A stretch of DNA of 64,000 nt from Microbispora sp. H13382 (GTDB lineage Bacteria; Actinomycetota; Actinomycetes; Streptosporangiales; Streptosporangiaceae): contig NZ_JABBXA010000007.1 of NCBI RefSeq assembly GCF_014161445.1, positions 308,290 through 372,289 on the forward strand, given 5' to 3'. Below the pieces are notes generated by a model. The model saw nothing but the letters and a program-made list of their open reading frames with translations. It had not been told where the DNA came from and did no database searches. The position numbers were made by a program, and so were the translations under genes. Below, piece by piece: positions 53,699 to 62,568 of the stretch; the first letter of the stretch is position 1; each line of letters starts with the position of its first letter.

Positions 53699-56302
53699 TT
53701 GCGCTACGTGATGGGTTTCGAGGAAATCGGCGGGACGAATGTCGCGGACGTCGGCGGAAAGGCGGCGCATCTGGGCGAGCTCTCCCGAATCGACGGCGTC
53801 CGCGTGCCGGACGGCTTCTGCGTCACGACGGACGCCTTCCAGCGGGTCGTGGCCGAGGCGCCGTCGATCGACGCTCGGCTTGATGCGCTGTCGCGCGTGG
53901 AACCGGACGACCGCACGGCGATCCGCACCCTGAGCGCGGACATCCGTCGCGCCGTCGAAGGTGTCGCGGTTCCCGAAGATCTTGTTGCGGCGATCGGCGA
54001 ATCGCTCGCCCGGCTCGGGGAGCACGCCTCCTACGCGGTGCGTTCCAGCGCGACGGCCGAGGACCTGCCGACCGCGTCCTTCGCCGGCCAGCAGGACTCG
54101 TACCTGAACATCGTGGGCCTGGAGGCGATCGTCCGGCACGTCCGGAGGTGCTGGGCCTCGTTGTTCACCGAGCGGGCGGTGACCTACCGGCGCCGTAACG
54201 GCTTCGACCACCGGAAGATACGGATGGCCGTGGTCGTCCAGCGGATGGTGTTCCCGGACGCGGCCGGGGTCCTGTTCACCGCGGATCCCGTGACCTCGAA
54301 CCGGAAGATCGCCACCGTGGAAGCCGGCTGGGGGCTCGGGGAGGCATTCGTCTCCGGCCTGGTCGCCGCGGACGTCTACACGGTGCGCGACGACCAGGTC
54401 GTGACCACAGCGGTCGCCACCAAGCCGCGGTTCGTCAAGGCGTCGCCGGGAGGCGGTACCCAGGAGGTGCCGGTCGAGCCGCAGCGGCAGACGCAGCCGG
54501 CTCTGACGGATGCACAAGTCGTGCGCCTCGTGCTGCTGGGCCGGCGGATCGAAGCGCACTTCGGCCGGCCCCAGGACATCGAATGGTGCCTGACCGGCGA
54601 CGAGTTCCACATCGTCCAGAGCCGGCCGATCACCACCCTCTTCCCCATCCCTGCGACCGATGACCAGGACAACCACGTCTACGTCTCCGTCGGTCACCAG
54701 CAGATGATGACCGACGCGATGAAGCCGCTGGGACTGTCCCTGTGGCAGCTGACGACCCCACGGCCGATGCACGAGGCGGGCGGACGGTTGTTCGTCGACG
54801 TGGCCCCCGTCCTGGCGACATCCGCGGGCCGCGCGCGCCTCCTCGGGACCTTCGGAAACTCCGACCCGCTGGTTCGGGACGCGCTGCAGACCGTCCTCGA
54901 CCGCGGTTTTGTCCGCGCGCTTCCGGACGAGGGTTCCGGCCCCGCATCCGCCGGCGACGCACCCGCCCCGATCGAGACCGATTCGGCCGTCGTCACCCAG
55001 CTGATCGAACGCAGTCAGGCGTCCGTCGCCACCCTGCGGCGCGAGATCCAGGGTCTGTCCGGGCCGGCACTGCTCGATTTCATCCTGGCCGACATCGCTG
55101 AGCTGAAGCGCATCCTGTTCGATCCGCGGAGCTCCCAGGTGATCATGGCGGGGATGGAGGCGGCCTGGTGGCTCAACGACCAGCTCGAGACATGGCTGGG
55201 CGAGAAGAACGCGGCCGACGCGCTCACGCAGTCCGTCCCTGACAACATCACGTCGGAGATGGGGCTGGCGCTCCTCGACGTCGCGGACGCGATCCGGCCG
55301 CACGCGGACGTCGTGGCGTTCCTGCAGCGCGTCGTGGACGAAGGCCGGGAAGGCGACGGCTTCCTGGACGAGCTGGCCGGGCTGTCCGGCGGACGGGAAG
55401 CACGTGAGGCCATCCGGGGCTACCTCGACGAGTACGGCATGCGCTGCGCGGGCGAGATCGACATCACCAGGACGCGCTGGAGTGAGCAACCCGCCACGCT
55501 CGTGCCCACCATCCTCGGCAACGTCAAGAACTTCGAGCCCGGCGCCGGCAAGCGACGCTTCGAACAAGGACTCCACGAGTCACGACGGAAAGAACAGGAA
55601 CTGCTGACGCGGTTGCGCGCCCTACCCGACGGGGAGCAGAAGGCCGAGGAGACCAAGCGGATGATCGACCGCGTCCGCACCTTCGCCGGATACCGGGAGT
55701 ACCCCAAGTACGGCATGGTCAGCCGCTACTTCGCCTACAAGCAGGCGTTGCTGCGGGAAGCCGATCGCCTCGTCCGGTCCGGCGTCCTGCGGGAAAGGGA
55801 AGACATCTTCTTCCTCCGGCTCGAGGAGTTGCGAGAAGTCGTGCGCACCGACGATGTGGACGCCGAACTCATCCTGCAAAGGCGGGAGGCGTTCCGGTCG
55901 TACGAGGCGCTCACACCACCCCGGGTCCTCACGTCGGACGGCGAGGCCATCACCGGCCGGTATCGGCGTGACGACGCCCCACCCGGCGCGCTGGCCGGCC
56001 TCCCGGTCTCGGCCGGGACCGTCGAGGGCCGCGCCCGTGTCGTCACGGACATGGCGCGGGCCGACCTTGAGGCGGGCGACATCCTGGTCACCGCCTACAC
56101 CGACCCCAGCTGGACCCCCCTGTTCGTCACCGTCGCAGGACTGGTGACGGAAGTAGGCGGCCTTATGACGCACGGGGCGGTTATCGCACGGGAGTACGGC
56201 CTGCCGGCCGTCGTGGGGGTGGAGCAGGCCACCCGGTTGATCCGGGACGGGCAGCGGATCCGCGTTCACGGAACCGACGGGTACGTCGAGATCCTCGCCT
56301 GA
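53699..56302 (+). CDS. rph: Rifampin phosphotransferase
   Basis: 867 aa, the size of Rph enzymes. The ATP-binding domain starts 'VMGFEEIGGTNVADVGGKAAHLGEL' with 'VRSSATAEDLPTASFAGQQDSYLN'. The rifampin-binding helical domain fills ~330-750. The phosphohistidine domain has 'GGLMTHGAVIAREYGLPAVV' with His825. I chose the TTG at 53699, preceded by GGAG at 8 nt; it gives His825 the position known for Listeria Rph and matches the family N-terminus. ATG at 53711 is the alternative. The enzyme uses ATP to phosphorylate rifamycins at C21, inactivating them. It stands alone. Confidence 0.93.
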   Translation: MRYVMGFEEIGGTNVADVGGKAAHLGELSRIDGVRVPDGFCVTTDAFQRVVAEAPSIDARLDALSRVEPDDRTAIRTLSADIRRAVEGVAVPEDLVAAIGESLARLGEHASYAVRSSATAEDLPTASFAGQQDSYLNIVGLEAIVRHVRRCWASLFTERAVTYRRRNGFDHRKIRMAVVVQRMVFPDAAGVLFTADPVTSNRKIATVEAGWGLGEAFVSGLVAADVYTVRDDQVVTTAVATKPRFVKASPGGGTQEVPVEPQRQTQPALTDAQVVRLVLLGRRIEAHFGRPQDIEWCLTGDEFHIVQSRPITTLFPIPATDDQDNHVYVSVGHQQMMTDAMKPLGLSLWQLTTPRPMHEAGGRLFVDVAPVLATSAGRARLLGTFGNSDPLVRDALQTVLDRGFVRALPDEGSGPASAGDAPAPIETDSAVVTQLIERSQASVATLRREIQGLSGPALLDFILADIAELKRILFDPRSSQVIMAGMEAAWWLNDQLETWLGEKNAADALTQSVPDNITSEMGLALLDVADAIRPHADVVAFLQRVVDEGREGDGFLDELAGLSGGREAREAIRGYLDEYGMRCAGEIDITRTRWSEQPATLVPTILGNVKNFEPGAGKRRFEQGLHESRRKEQELLTRLRALPDGEQKAEETKRMIDRVRTFAGYREYPKYGMVSRYFAYKQALLREADRLVRSGVLREREDIFFLRLEELREVVRTDDVDAELILQRREAFRSYEALTPPRVLTSDGEAITGRYRRDDAPPGALAGLPVSAGTVEGRARVVTDMARADLEAGDILVTAYTDPSWTPLFVTVAGLVTEVGGLMTHGAVIAREYGLPAVVGVEQATRLIRDGQRIRVHGTDGYVEILA

Positions 56303-56329
56303 ACCGTCGCGTCGGACCCGAACTCCAGT

Positions 56330-56365
56330 ATTACCGGGGCCGGCGCCATTACCGGGGCCGGTGCC
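56330..56365. repeat. Two 18-bp tandem repeats (ATTACCGGGGCCGGYGCC)
   Basis: Units at 56330-56347 and 56348-56365 differ at one base. They are 28 bp after the rph stop and contain GGGGCC/GGCGCC inverted parts. They could stop transcription. Confidence 0.8.
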
Positions 56366-56680
56366 GGCGGCGTTTCCCGGCAGTGCGGCTGGTGCCGCCC
56401 GCGCGCGTCAAGATGCCCAAGCGGCGGATATATGGCCGGGCCGACCCCGGCCTCCTGCGCAAACGCGTCCTCCTCACCGATTGAGGCGGGTCAACGCGCG
56501 GAATCTGTGCCAGAGCCTGTATTGGAGCGCCACCGTCACCGCCCAGCGGAGAACGCGACCGAAAACGTACGCCGCCTGGTCCCAATAGGCACATCCCCGT
56601 AGAACGCGTGCTTTTCAGTGGAACGCCGAGAAGCCTCACGCGATTATCCGATTGACAGATCGTCGGAGTGGGGGAGATCG
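56366..56680. other. Intergenic region upstream of the AraC gene, no gene seen
   Basis: About 315 bp with no supported ORF. It must hold the promoter of the AraC-type gene, whose ATG follows GGGGAG. Confidence 0.6.
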
Positions 56681-57655
56681 ATGGATGTGCTGCTCGGCAA
56701 CAGACCCGTCTTCGCCAGCACCGATCTCGACGAGGTCCGTGACGAGGTGGCGAGGGTCTTCTGCCCGCATCGGCTGGACCTGACGGGCGCGGCGTCCCTG
56801 CTGTCGGCCCGGTTCAACTCCGTCCGGCTCGGCTCGGTCCGGATCAGCTACCTCGACTACGGGGCCGACGTCCGCATCGAACCCGGCGACCTCGACACCT
56901 TCTTCCTGGTGATGATCCCGCTGGCCGGGCGCAGCCTGATCCGCAGCGGGAGCCAGGAGATCGTCTCGACCACGGCGACGGCGACCCTCGCCTCTCCGAC
57001 ACAGCATCTCGACATGCGATGGGCGGCGGGCACCCCCAAGCTGATCGTCAAGTTCGAGCGCACGGCGGTCGAGCGCTCGCTGGAGCAGATGCTCGGCGAG
57101 CCGCTCGACCGGCCGGTCGTCTTCGATCTGGGCGTGGACCTGGCCGCGGGATGGACGCGCGCCTGGCGGGCGATGGCCGACCTGATCGTCCGCGAGGCCG
57201 AGCACGACGACGGGCTGACCGCGCAGCCGCTGGCCGTCGCCCACCTGGAGAACGCACTGCTCACCTCCCTGCTCACGATGCAGCCCTCCAACTACCGGGA
57301 ACGGCTGGCGGCGCCTCGGCCGCCCGTGCTCCCCAAGGTGGTGCGCCGGGCGCTGGAGTTCATCGAGCAGCACGCCCACCTCCCGATCACCACCGAGGAC
57401 GTCGCGCGGGCCGTGGCGGTCAGCGGCCGGTCGCTCCAGGAGGGCTTCCGCGTCCACGTGGGCCGCACGCCGATGGCACAACTCAGAGAGGTACGGCTGA
57501 CCAAGGTGCACGAGGAGCTCGCCGCCGGGGATCCCGCCCGCTACACCGTCACGAGCGTCGCCGCCCGCTGGGGCTTCCTCCACCAGGGCCGGTTCGCCGC
57601 GCTCTATCGCCAGAAGTACGGGCGGCACCCGTCGGAGACCCTGAGACGCGGCTGA
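56681..57655 (+). CDS. AraC-family activator of the styAB-like operon
   Basis: 324 aa. The N-terminal ~190 residues are the AraC_binding_2-type sensing domain ('RLGSVRISYLDYGADVRIEPG', 'FFLVMIPLAGRSLI'). The C-terminal ~110 residues have two helix-turn-helix units: 'TTEDVARAVAVSGRSLQEGF' and 'TVTSVAARWGFLHQGRFAALYRQKYG'. The ATG at 56681 follows GGGGAG. It lies 110 bp before the monooxygenase genes on the same strand and probably activates them when an aromatic is present. This organisation is common for NphR/FeaR-like regulators. Confidence 0.9.
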   Translation: MDVLLGNRPVFASTDLDEVRDEVARVFCPHRLDLTGAASLLSARFNSVRLGSVRISYLDYGADVRIEPGDLDTFFLVMIPLAGRSLIRSGSQEIVSTTATATLASPTQHLDMRWAAGTPKLIVKFERTAVERSLEQMLGEPLDRPVVFDLGVDLAAGWTRAWRAMADLIVREAEHDDGLTAQPLAVAHLENALLTSLLTMQPSNYRERLAAPRPPVLPKVVRRALEFIEQHAHLPITTEDVARAVAVSGRSLQEGFRVHVGRTPMAQLREVRLTKVHEELAAGDPARYTVTSVAARWGFLHQGRFAALYRQKYGRHPSETLRRG

Positions 57656-57724
57656 GGAGGATCCCGCGCCAGATGGACGGAACCCGCGCTGAGCGGATGG
57701 ATCACCGGGCCGCTTCGGCCGTAA

Positions 57725-57750
57725 TTTCAGCTGAAACCTCAACTTTCAGC
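57725..57750. promoter_or_regulatory. Palindrome TTTCAGCTGAAA plus direct repeat TTTCAGC upstream of styA
   Basis: The perfect 12-bp palindrome is at 57725-57736 and TTTCAGC recurs at 57744-57750, 19 bp later, on the same face of the helix. It sits 16-41 bp before the styA ATG, close to where the promoter should be. AraC-family proteins bind such direct repeats. Confidence 0.55.
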
Positions 57751-57765
57751 GGAAGGAACACCCTC

Positions 57766-58989
57766 ATGCGCAGAGTCCTCGTCGTCGGCGCCGGTCAGGC
57801 GGGTCTGCACCTGGCCATCGGCCTGCTGCAGAACGGCTACGACGTCACAGTGATCTCCAAGCGCACCCCCGAGTCGATTCGCGACGGCCGGGTGATGTCG
57901 GGCCAGTGCATGTTCGGCACCGCCCGGGCACACGAGCGCGCGCTCGGCCTGGACTGGTGGGCGGACGCCTGCCCGCCCATCGAGGGCATCGAGTTATCTG
58001 TCCCGAGCCCCGCGGGCGGCAAGGCTCTCGGCTGGGCGGCCCGGCTGAGGACTCCCGCCCTCTCGGTCGACCAGCGGGTGAAGATGCCGGCCTGGCTGGA
58101 CGAGGTCGAACGACTCGGCGGCAAGCTCGTCATCCACGACGCCACTCCGGAGGATCTGGAGACCTACGCGGCCCAGCACGACCTGGTCCTGGTCGCCGCG
58201 GGGAAGGGGGATATCGCCTCGCTGTTCGAGCGGGACGCGACGCGCTCGACGTACAGCACCCCGCAGCGGGCACTGGCGGTCACCTACGTCAACGGTCTCA
58301 CCCCCCGGCCCGAGTACTCCACGGTCAGTTTCAACCTGCTGCCCGGCGTCGGCGAGTACTTCGTCTTCCCCGCTCTGACGCACAGCGGCCCGTGCGAGAT
58401 CATGGTGTTCGAGGGTGTGCCGGGCGGGCCGATGGACTGCTGGGGCGATGTGCGCGGCCCCGCCGAGCACCTGGCGCGCAGCCGCCGGATCTTGGAGAGC
58501 TTCTTCCCCTGGGAGGCGGAACGCTGCTCCGGGATCGAACTCACCGACGCCGGCGGGGTGCTGACCGGGCGCTTCAGCCCCACCGTGCGCCGCCCGGTCG
58601 CCATCCTGCCATCGGGCGCGCCGGTGCTCGGGGTCGCCGACGTGGTGGTGCTCAACGACCCGATCACCGGGCAGGGCAGCAACAACGCCGCCAAGTGCGC
58701 CGCCACCTACCTCCAGGCCATCCTGGAGCGCGGCGAGCAGCCGTTCGACGCGGCCTGGATGCGGCAGACCTTCGATCGCTTCTGGGCGCAGGCCCAGCAC
58801 GTCACCCGCTGGACCAACGCGCTGCTGGCCCCGGCCGAACCGCACCACCTGGCGATCCTGGGCGCCGCCGGCCAGGTGCCGGAGATCGCCTCCCGCTTCG
58901 TCAACGGCTTCGACGACCCCGCCGACTACGCCGAGTGGTTCATGGACGCCGACAAGGCACAGGCCTACCTCGACCGGGTCGCGTCATGA
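57766..58989 (+). CDS. styA: Styrene/indole monooxygenase oxygenase component (StyA-like)
   Basis: 407 aa, StyA size. The FAD-binding start is 'RVLVVGAGQAGLHLAIGLLQNGYDVTV', followed by 'SGQCMFGTARAHERALGLDWW', which is typical of StyA. 'VVVLNDPITGQGSNNAAKCA' is the second FAD contact. These enzymes take reduced FAD from a separate reductase and epoxidise styrene or indole-like alkenes. GGAAGGA precedes the ATG and the stop overlaps the reductase start (ATGA). The gene symbol names the family, not a proven substrate: no styrene oxide isomerase or aldehyde dehydrogenase is beside it. Confidence 0.92.
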   Translation: MRRVLVVGAGQAGLHLAIGLLQNGYDVTVISKRTPESIRDGRVMSGQCMFGTARAHERALGLDWWADACPPIEGIELSVPSPAGGKALGWAARLRTPALSVDQRVKMPAWLDEVERLGGKLVIHDATPEDLETYAAQHDLVLVAAGKGDIASLFERDATRSTYSTPQRALAVTYVNGLTPRPEYSTVSFNLLPGVGEYFVFPALTHSGPCEIMVFEGVPGGPMDCWGDVRGPAEHLARSRRILESFFPWEAERCSGIELTDAGGVLTGRFSPTVRRPVAILPSGAPVLGVADVVVLNDPITGQGSNNAAKCAATYLQAILERGEQPFDAAWMRQTFDRFWAQAQHVTRWTNALLAPAEPHHLAILGAAGQVPEIASRFVNGFDDPADYAEWFMDADKAQAYLDRVAS

Positions 58990-59462
58990 GATCGCTGCGC
59001 GAGGCGTTGGGGCAGTTCGCCACCGGGGTCGCGGTGGTCACCACCGCGACCGCGAGTGGGGAGCGGGCAGGGGTGACGGTGAACTCCTTCAGCTCGGTCT
59101 CGCTTGATCCGCCGCTGGTGCTGTGGTGCCTGTCGGACCGCGCTCCCAGCGCGCCCGTCTTCCTGCGCGCGGGGCGTTTCGCGGTCAACATCCTGGCCGC
59201 CGACCAGGACGAGCTGTCGCGGCGGTTCGCGACACCGGCGCCGGACAAGTTCGCCGGCCTGGACGTGCTCACCACCCCCACCGGGCTGCCCATGCTCGCC
59301 GGAACCCTGGCCACCTTCTCCTGCCGTACGGTGACCGTCCACGCCGGCGGCGACCACCACATCTTCGTCGGCGAGGTGGAGCACCACCAGCGGTCAGGAG
59401 GGGAGCCGCTGCTCTTCCACTCCGGCCGCTACCGCGAGTTCGCCTCCTCCCCGGGATGGTGA
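58986..59462 (+). CDS. styB: Flavin reductase component (StyB-like)
   Basis: 158 aa, a flavin_reduct domain of the usual size. 'LGQFATGVAVVTT', 'GVTVNSFSSVSLDPPLVLWCL' and 'FAVNILAADQDELSRRFA' are all family landmarks; the final 'GGDHHIFVGEVEH' holds the conserved His. It reduces FAD with NADH and passes it to the oxygenase. Its ATG overlaps the oxygenase stop by 4 nt, which fits the need for matched expression. Confidence 0.94.
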   Translation: MRSLREALGQFATGVAVVTTATASGERAGVTVNSFSSVSLDPPLVLWCLSDRAPSAPVFLRAGRFAVNILAADQDELSRRFATPAPDKFAGLDVLTTPTGLPMLAGTLATFSCRTVTVHAGGDHHIFVGEVEHHQRSGGEPLLFHSGRYREFASSPGW

Positions 59463-59623
59463 GGAGCGGACGGGCCCTTGCGCCTCCTGCGGGAGCCCGG
59501 CACCACGGCCCTTCGGCGGCCGGGGTGCCGCGACGTCAGCCTCGATCGGGCGACGACACGTCCGCGCCGCCCGATACCCGTCCGTACGGCGGCCACATCG
59601 GACTCGCCCGGCAACGCTCTTCG

Positions 59624-60805
59624 TCACGACCGCGTGAGGGGCCGGGTCTCCACTGCGCCGGTGACCGCGAGGTGGCGGCGACGGCTGGGCAGCATCATGG
59701 TCGGGTGGGAGATGCCCCAGGCCGCGCCGGCGCAGATCATCTCCTTGATGCGGGCGGCGGTCCGGCCCGTGAAGACGGTGGACGTGACCTGATCGTCGGG
59801 GGTCAGGCGCTGGATGATTCCATCGCGGCGTCCGAGGCTGATGCACTGCAAGGAGTAGCCGAGCGTGGTCTCGGGAACCTCGCGACCAGTCAAGCGCGCG
59901 GCGATGACGTCGGCTGCCAGCCACGCCATCGGGTTCGCCGAAGCGCAGGACATCCGCAGCGGCTTGCCACCCGCTCCTTCGGCGAGCGCGGCGTCGCCGA
60001 CGGCGTACACATCGGGGTGCGAGACCGATCGCATGCCGGCGTCGACGACGATCCGGCCGCTGTCGGACACCTCAAGGGTGGTGGCGCCCGCGATCGGGTG
60101 CACGGTGAAGCCCGCGGTCCACACGGTCACCTGGGCCCGGATCTTGCTGCCCGCACCGGTGACCACGCCGTTCGCTTCGACGCGCGTGATGTCGGCGTGG
60201 TCGTGGACCGTGATGCCGAGCCGGTCCAAGGCGCCGCGCAAGTGGCGCTGGGCCTTGTCGCTGAGCCAGCCGCCGACGCGGCCGCGGGCGGCGATCGCGA
60301 TCTCAAGGTCCGGGTGGGCTTCGGCGATCTCGGTGGCCGCCTCGATGCCGGTCAGGCCGCCGCCCACGATCAGCACGGTCCCACCGGGCTTCACCTCGCT
60401 CAGGCGCGCCCGCAGCCGGAGAGCGGCCTGCTTGCCGGCCACGTTGTAGGAGTGCTCCACGACGCCGGGGACGCCGTGATCGGCGATGGTGCTGCCCAGG
60501 GCGTACACGAGGGTGTCATAGGCGAGGGTCTCACCGCCGAGATCGACGGTCTTGCCTTCCACATCGACAGCGGTGACCCGCGCGGTCCGGACCTGTACGC
60601 CGGTGCCCGCGAAGAGGTCGCGCAGTGGGCGAGCCCGCAGGTCCTGCCCGCTCGCGAGCTGGTGCATGCGTATCCGTTCGACGAACTCCGGGTCGCCGTT
60701 GACCAGGGTGATCTCGATGTCGTCGCGGTGCAGCCGCTTCGCGAGACGCCCGGCGGTGATGGCTCCGGCGTACCCGGCTCCCAGGACGACGATGCGGTGC
60801 TTCAT
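59624..60805 (-). CDS. NDH-2-like NAD(P)/FAD-dependent oxidoreductase, partner of ECF41 sigma factor
   Basis: 393 aa. Two dinucleotide motifs are seen: 'VVLGAGYAGAITAGRL' for FAD at the N-terminus and 'VLIVGGGLTGIEAATEIAE' for NAD(P)H near 165. 'VYAVGDAAL' closes the FAD site. It resembles type II NADH dehydrogenases but lacks the long C-terminal membrane anchor. AGGAG precedes the ATG. It lies 80 bp downstream of the SigJ gene; such oxidoreductases are the usual target gene of ECF41 factors. Confidence 0.9.
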   Translation of the reverse strand: MKHRIVVLGAGYAGAITAGRLAKRLHRDDIEITLVNGDPEFVERIRMHQLASGQDLRARPLRDLFAGTGVQVRTARVTAVDVEGKTVDLGGETLAYDTLVYALGSTIADHGVPGVVEHSYNVAGKQAALRLRARLSEVKPGGTVLIVGGGLTGIEAATEIAEAHPDLEIAIAARGRVGGWLSDKAQRHLRGALDRLGITVHDHADITRVEANGVVTGAGSKIRAQVTVWTAGFTVHPIAGATTLEVSDSGRIVVDAGMRSVSHPDVYAVGDAALAEGAGGKPLRMSCASANPMAWLAADVIAARLTGREVPETTLGYSLQCISLGRRDGIIQRLTPDDQVTSTVFTGRTAARIKEMICAGAAWGISHPTMMLPSRRRHLAVTGAVETRPLTRS

Positions 60806-60885
60806 GGCTCGCTCCTATCTGGTTGCTTTCACCTCCTGAACCGGACAGGCGCGCGATCCCTGACAGCGAACGAGCGTGATCTGGG

Positions 60886-61830
60886 TCACCAATTCACCAC
60901 CAGCGGGCGATGGGGTCCAGCGGCCGCCCACTGGCGCGCGATGCGCTGAAGTTTGTCCGGGTTGACCTGGATATGGATCGACGCCAGACCGTCGGAGGTC
61001 GCATCGAGGCAGAACACGCCGATGACCTGCTCGTCGACCTCGGCCAGCACGGCGGGACCGCCGTTGACGACGGCGGCATAGAAGGCGGGACTGCCACCGA
61101 CGAGGGCTCGCTTGGCATCGCTCGGCTGGAACAGAGCACGCAGGTACTTCGCGATGCCCATCGCTCCGATGACCGGGGTCCTGCGGGCATGAACCTTGCC
61201 GCCGCCGTCGGCCATGCTGACCGCGTCGTCGGCGAGCAGCCGGATCAGTGGCTCGGTGTCGCCGCTGAGGGCCGCGGCGAGGAACTCCTCCACGATCTTC
61301 CGCGCGGCGACCACGTCGATTGCCGTGCGGGATCGTTCGACAGCCAGATGCTGCCTGGCACGCCGGTAGATCTGCTGGCAGTTCGACTCGGTGATGTCCA
61401 GGATCTCCGCGATCTCGCGGTGCGCGTACCCGAACGCCTCGCGCAGCACATACACGACGCGCTCGTTGGGGGACAGCCGCTCCATCAGGGTGAGCATCGC
61501 CATGGAGACCGACTCACGCTGCTCGAAGGTGTCGGCGGGACCGAGCATCCGATCTCCGTCCAGCACCGGCTCAGGCAGCCACTGCCCCACGTAGGTCTCC
61601 CGCCTGGCCCGCGCCGAGGTGAGCTGGTTGACGCAGAGATTGGTGAGCACCTTCGTCAGCCACGCTTCGGGCGTCTCGATCCGTTCCCGGTCCGCCGCAT
61701 GCCAGCGCAGGTACGTATCCTGCACCGCGTCCTCCGCGTCACCCGCCGACCCCAGCAGCCGGTAGGCGATCGCCTCCAAGCGGCCCCTGGAGCTCTCGAA
61801 CAGATCGACCTCGTGCGTGCGGAGCGACAT
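60886..61830 (-). CDS. sigJ: ECF41-type RNA polymerase sigma factor (SigJ-like)
   Basis: 314 aa. Regions 2 and 4 are at ~10-75 ('LEAIAYRLLGSAGDAEDAVQDTYLRW') and ~115-165 ('LSPNERVVYVLREAFGYAHREIAEIL'). A SnoaL-like C-terminal domain carries the ECF41 markers DGGGK ('SMADGGGKVH') and NPDK ('QVNPDKLQRI'), which control activity in place of an anti-sigma factor. I chose the ATG at 61830; one at 61848 is also possible. The downstream oxidoreductase is the typical partner. The gene symbol follows the family name. Confidence 0.93.
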   Translation of the reverse strand: MSLRTHEVDLFESSRGRLEAIAYRLLGSAGDAEDAVQDTYLRWHAADRERIETPEAWLTKVLTNLCVNQLTSARARRETYVGQWLPEPVLDGDRMLGPADTFEQRESVSMAMLTLMERLSPNERVVYVLREAFGYAHREIAEILDITESNCQQIYRRARQHLAVERSRTAIDVVAARKIVEEFLAAALSGDTEPLIRLLADDAVSMADGGGKVHARRTPVIGAMGIAKYLRALFQPSDAKRALVGGSPAFYAAVVNGGPAVLAEVDEQVIGVFCLDATSDGLASIHIQVNPDKLQRIARQWAAAGPHRPLVVNW

Positions 61831-62568
61831 CGCCCCATGATCGGTCATGCGCGCAGGTCGCGTCCACACCGTGTCCGCCGTGCCCAGGGGCGGGACCCGC
61901 ACCGCCACCCGCCCTGACCTGGGCGTACGGTCCACGGCCGTCTGCCATAGACCATGCCGCACCAGCCATGCCGCCACCGGTTCCGGAGCCTCCACATTTG
62001 AGGGACCATCTGGGGGGCCACAGCGGGGCGGAGGGGATAGTCATTGGCGTCGGCGCAAGCGGAAGGCTACGCGCGATCAGCGGCACCGCGTACCCCGATA
62101 ACCGGTCCTGGCATCTTTCCACCGCCGGCCGGGCCACCGACCAGCGGACCCCACCCGTGAGGAACGACACCGCCGCGCACCTGAGCGACGGCGACCATAC
62201 CCAGGGCGCGGTCCTGGTCGCCGCCGGAGTGAGCCGGTTCCGATTGCGGACCGTTGCCTTCGACGACCCACACGAACTGCGGATAGTCAGGGAGAAATCG
62301 GCGTGGAGTCCCTGAAGCTCGGCCGCGACGCCCTCGATGTGAAAGCCCCGCACGATTTGCCGGCCGCGTGAGCACTCCTATTGCGGCCGCTGTACCGCCT
62401 CGATGGTCCGCCCTCTGAGGTACCGCCGAGAGTTGACCCACGACCCGAAAACCCGCGCGAGGTGCCGCGACTGATCCCTCGTGATACACATGAGGAATTC
62501 GGCGCAGCAAGCCTATTCTGTCCACGTCTACAGGCCAACGCCGGACATACGGTTGATTGGGAGGGTGC
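61831..62568. other. 738-bp region with no supported gene
   Basis: Open frames on both strands (for example 61968-62315 plus, 62067-62657 minus) have no good start, ribosome site or family match. GC drops from left to right. It may hold a degraded gene and the promoter of the Cys-rich lipoprotein. Confidence 0.6.

Noticed and set aside
57766..59462. A complete styrene degradation operon
   Set aside because: Only the oxygenase and reductase are present; no isomerase or aldehyde dehydrogenase gene follows.
60806..60885. ECF41 promoter (TGTCACA-N16-CGTC) before the oxidoreductase gene
   Set aside because: A TGTCAGG is present on the minus strand, but no CGTC is found at the right distance, so I do not call it.
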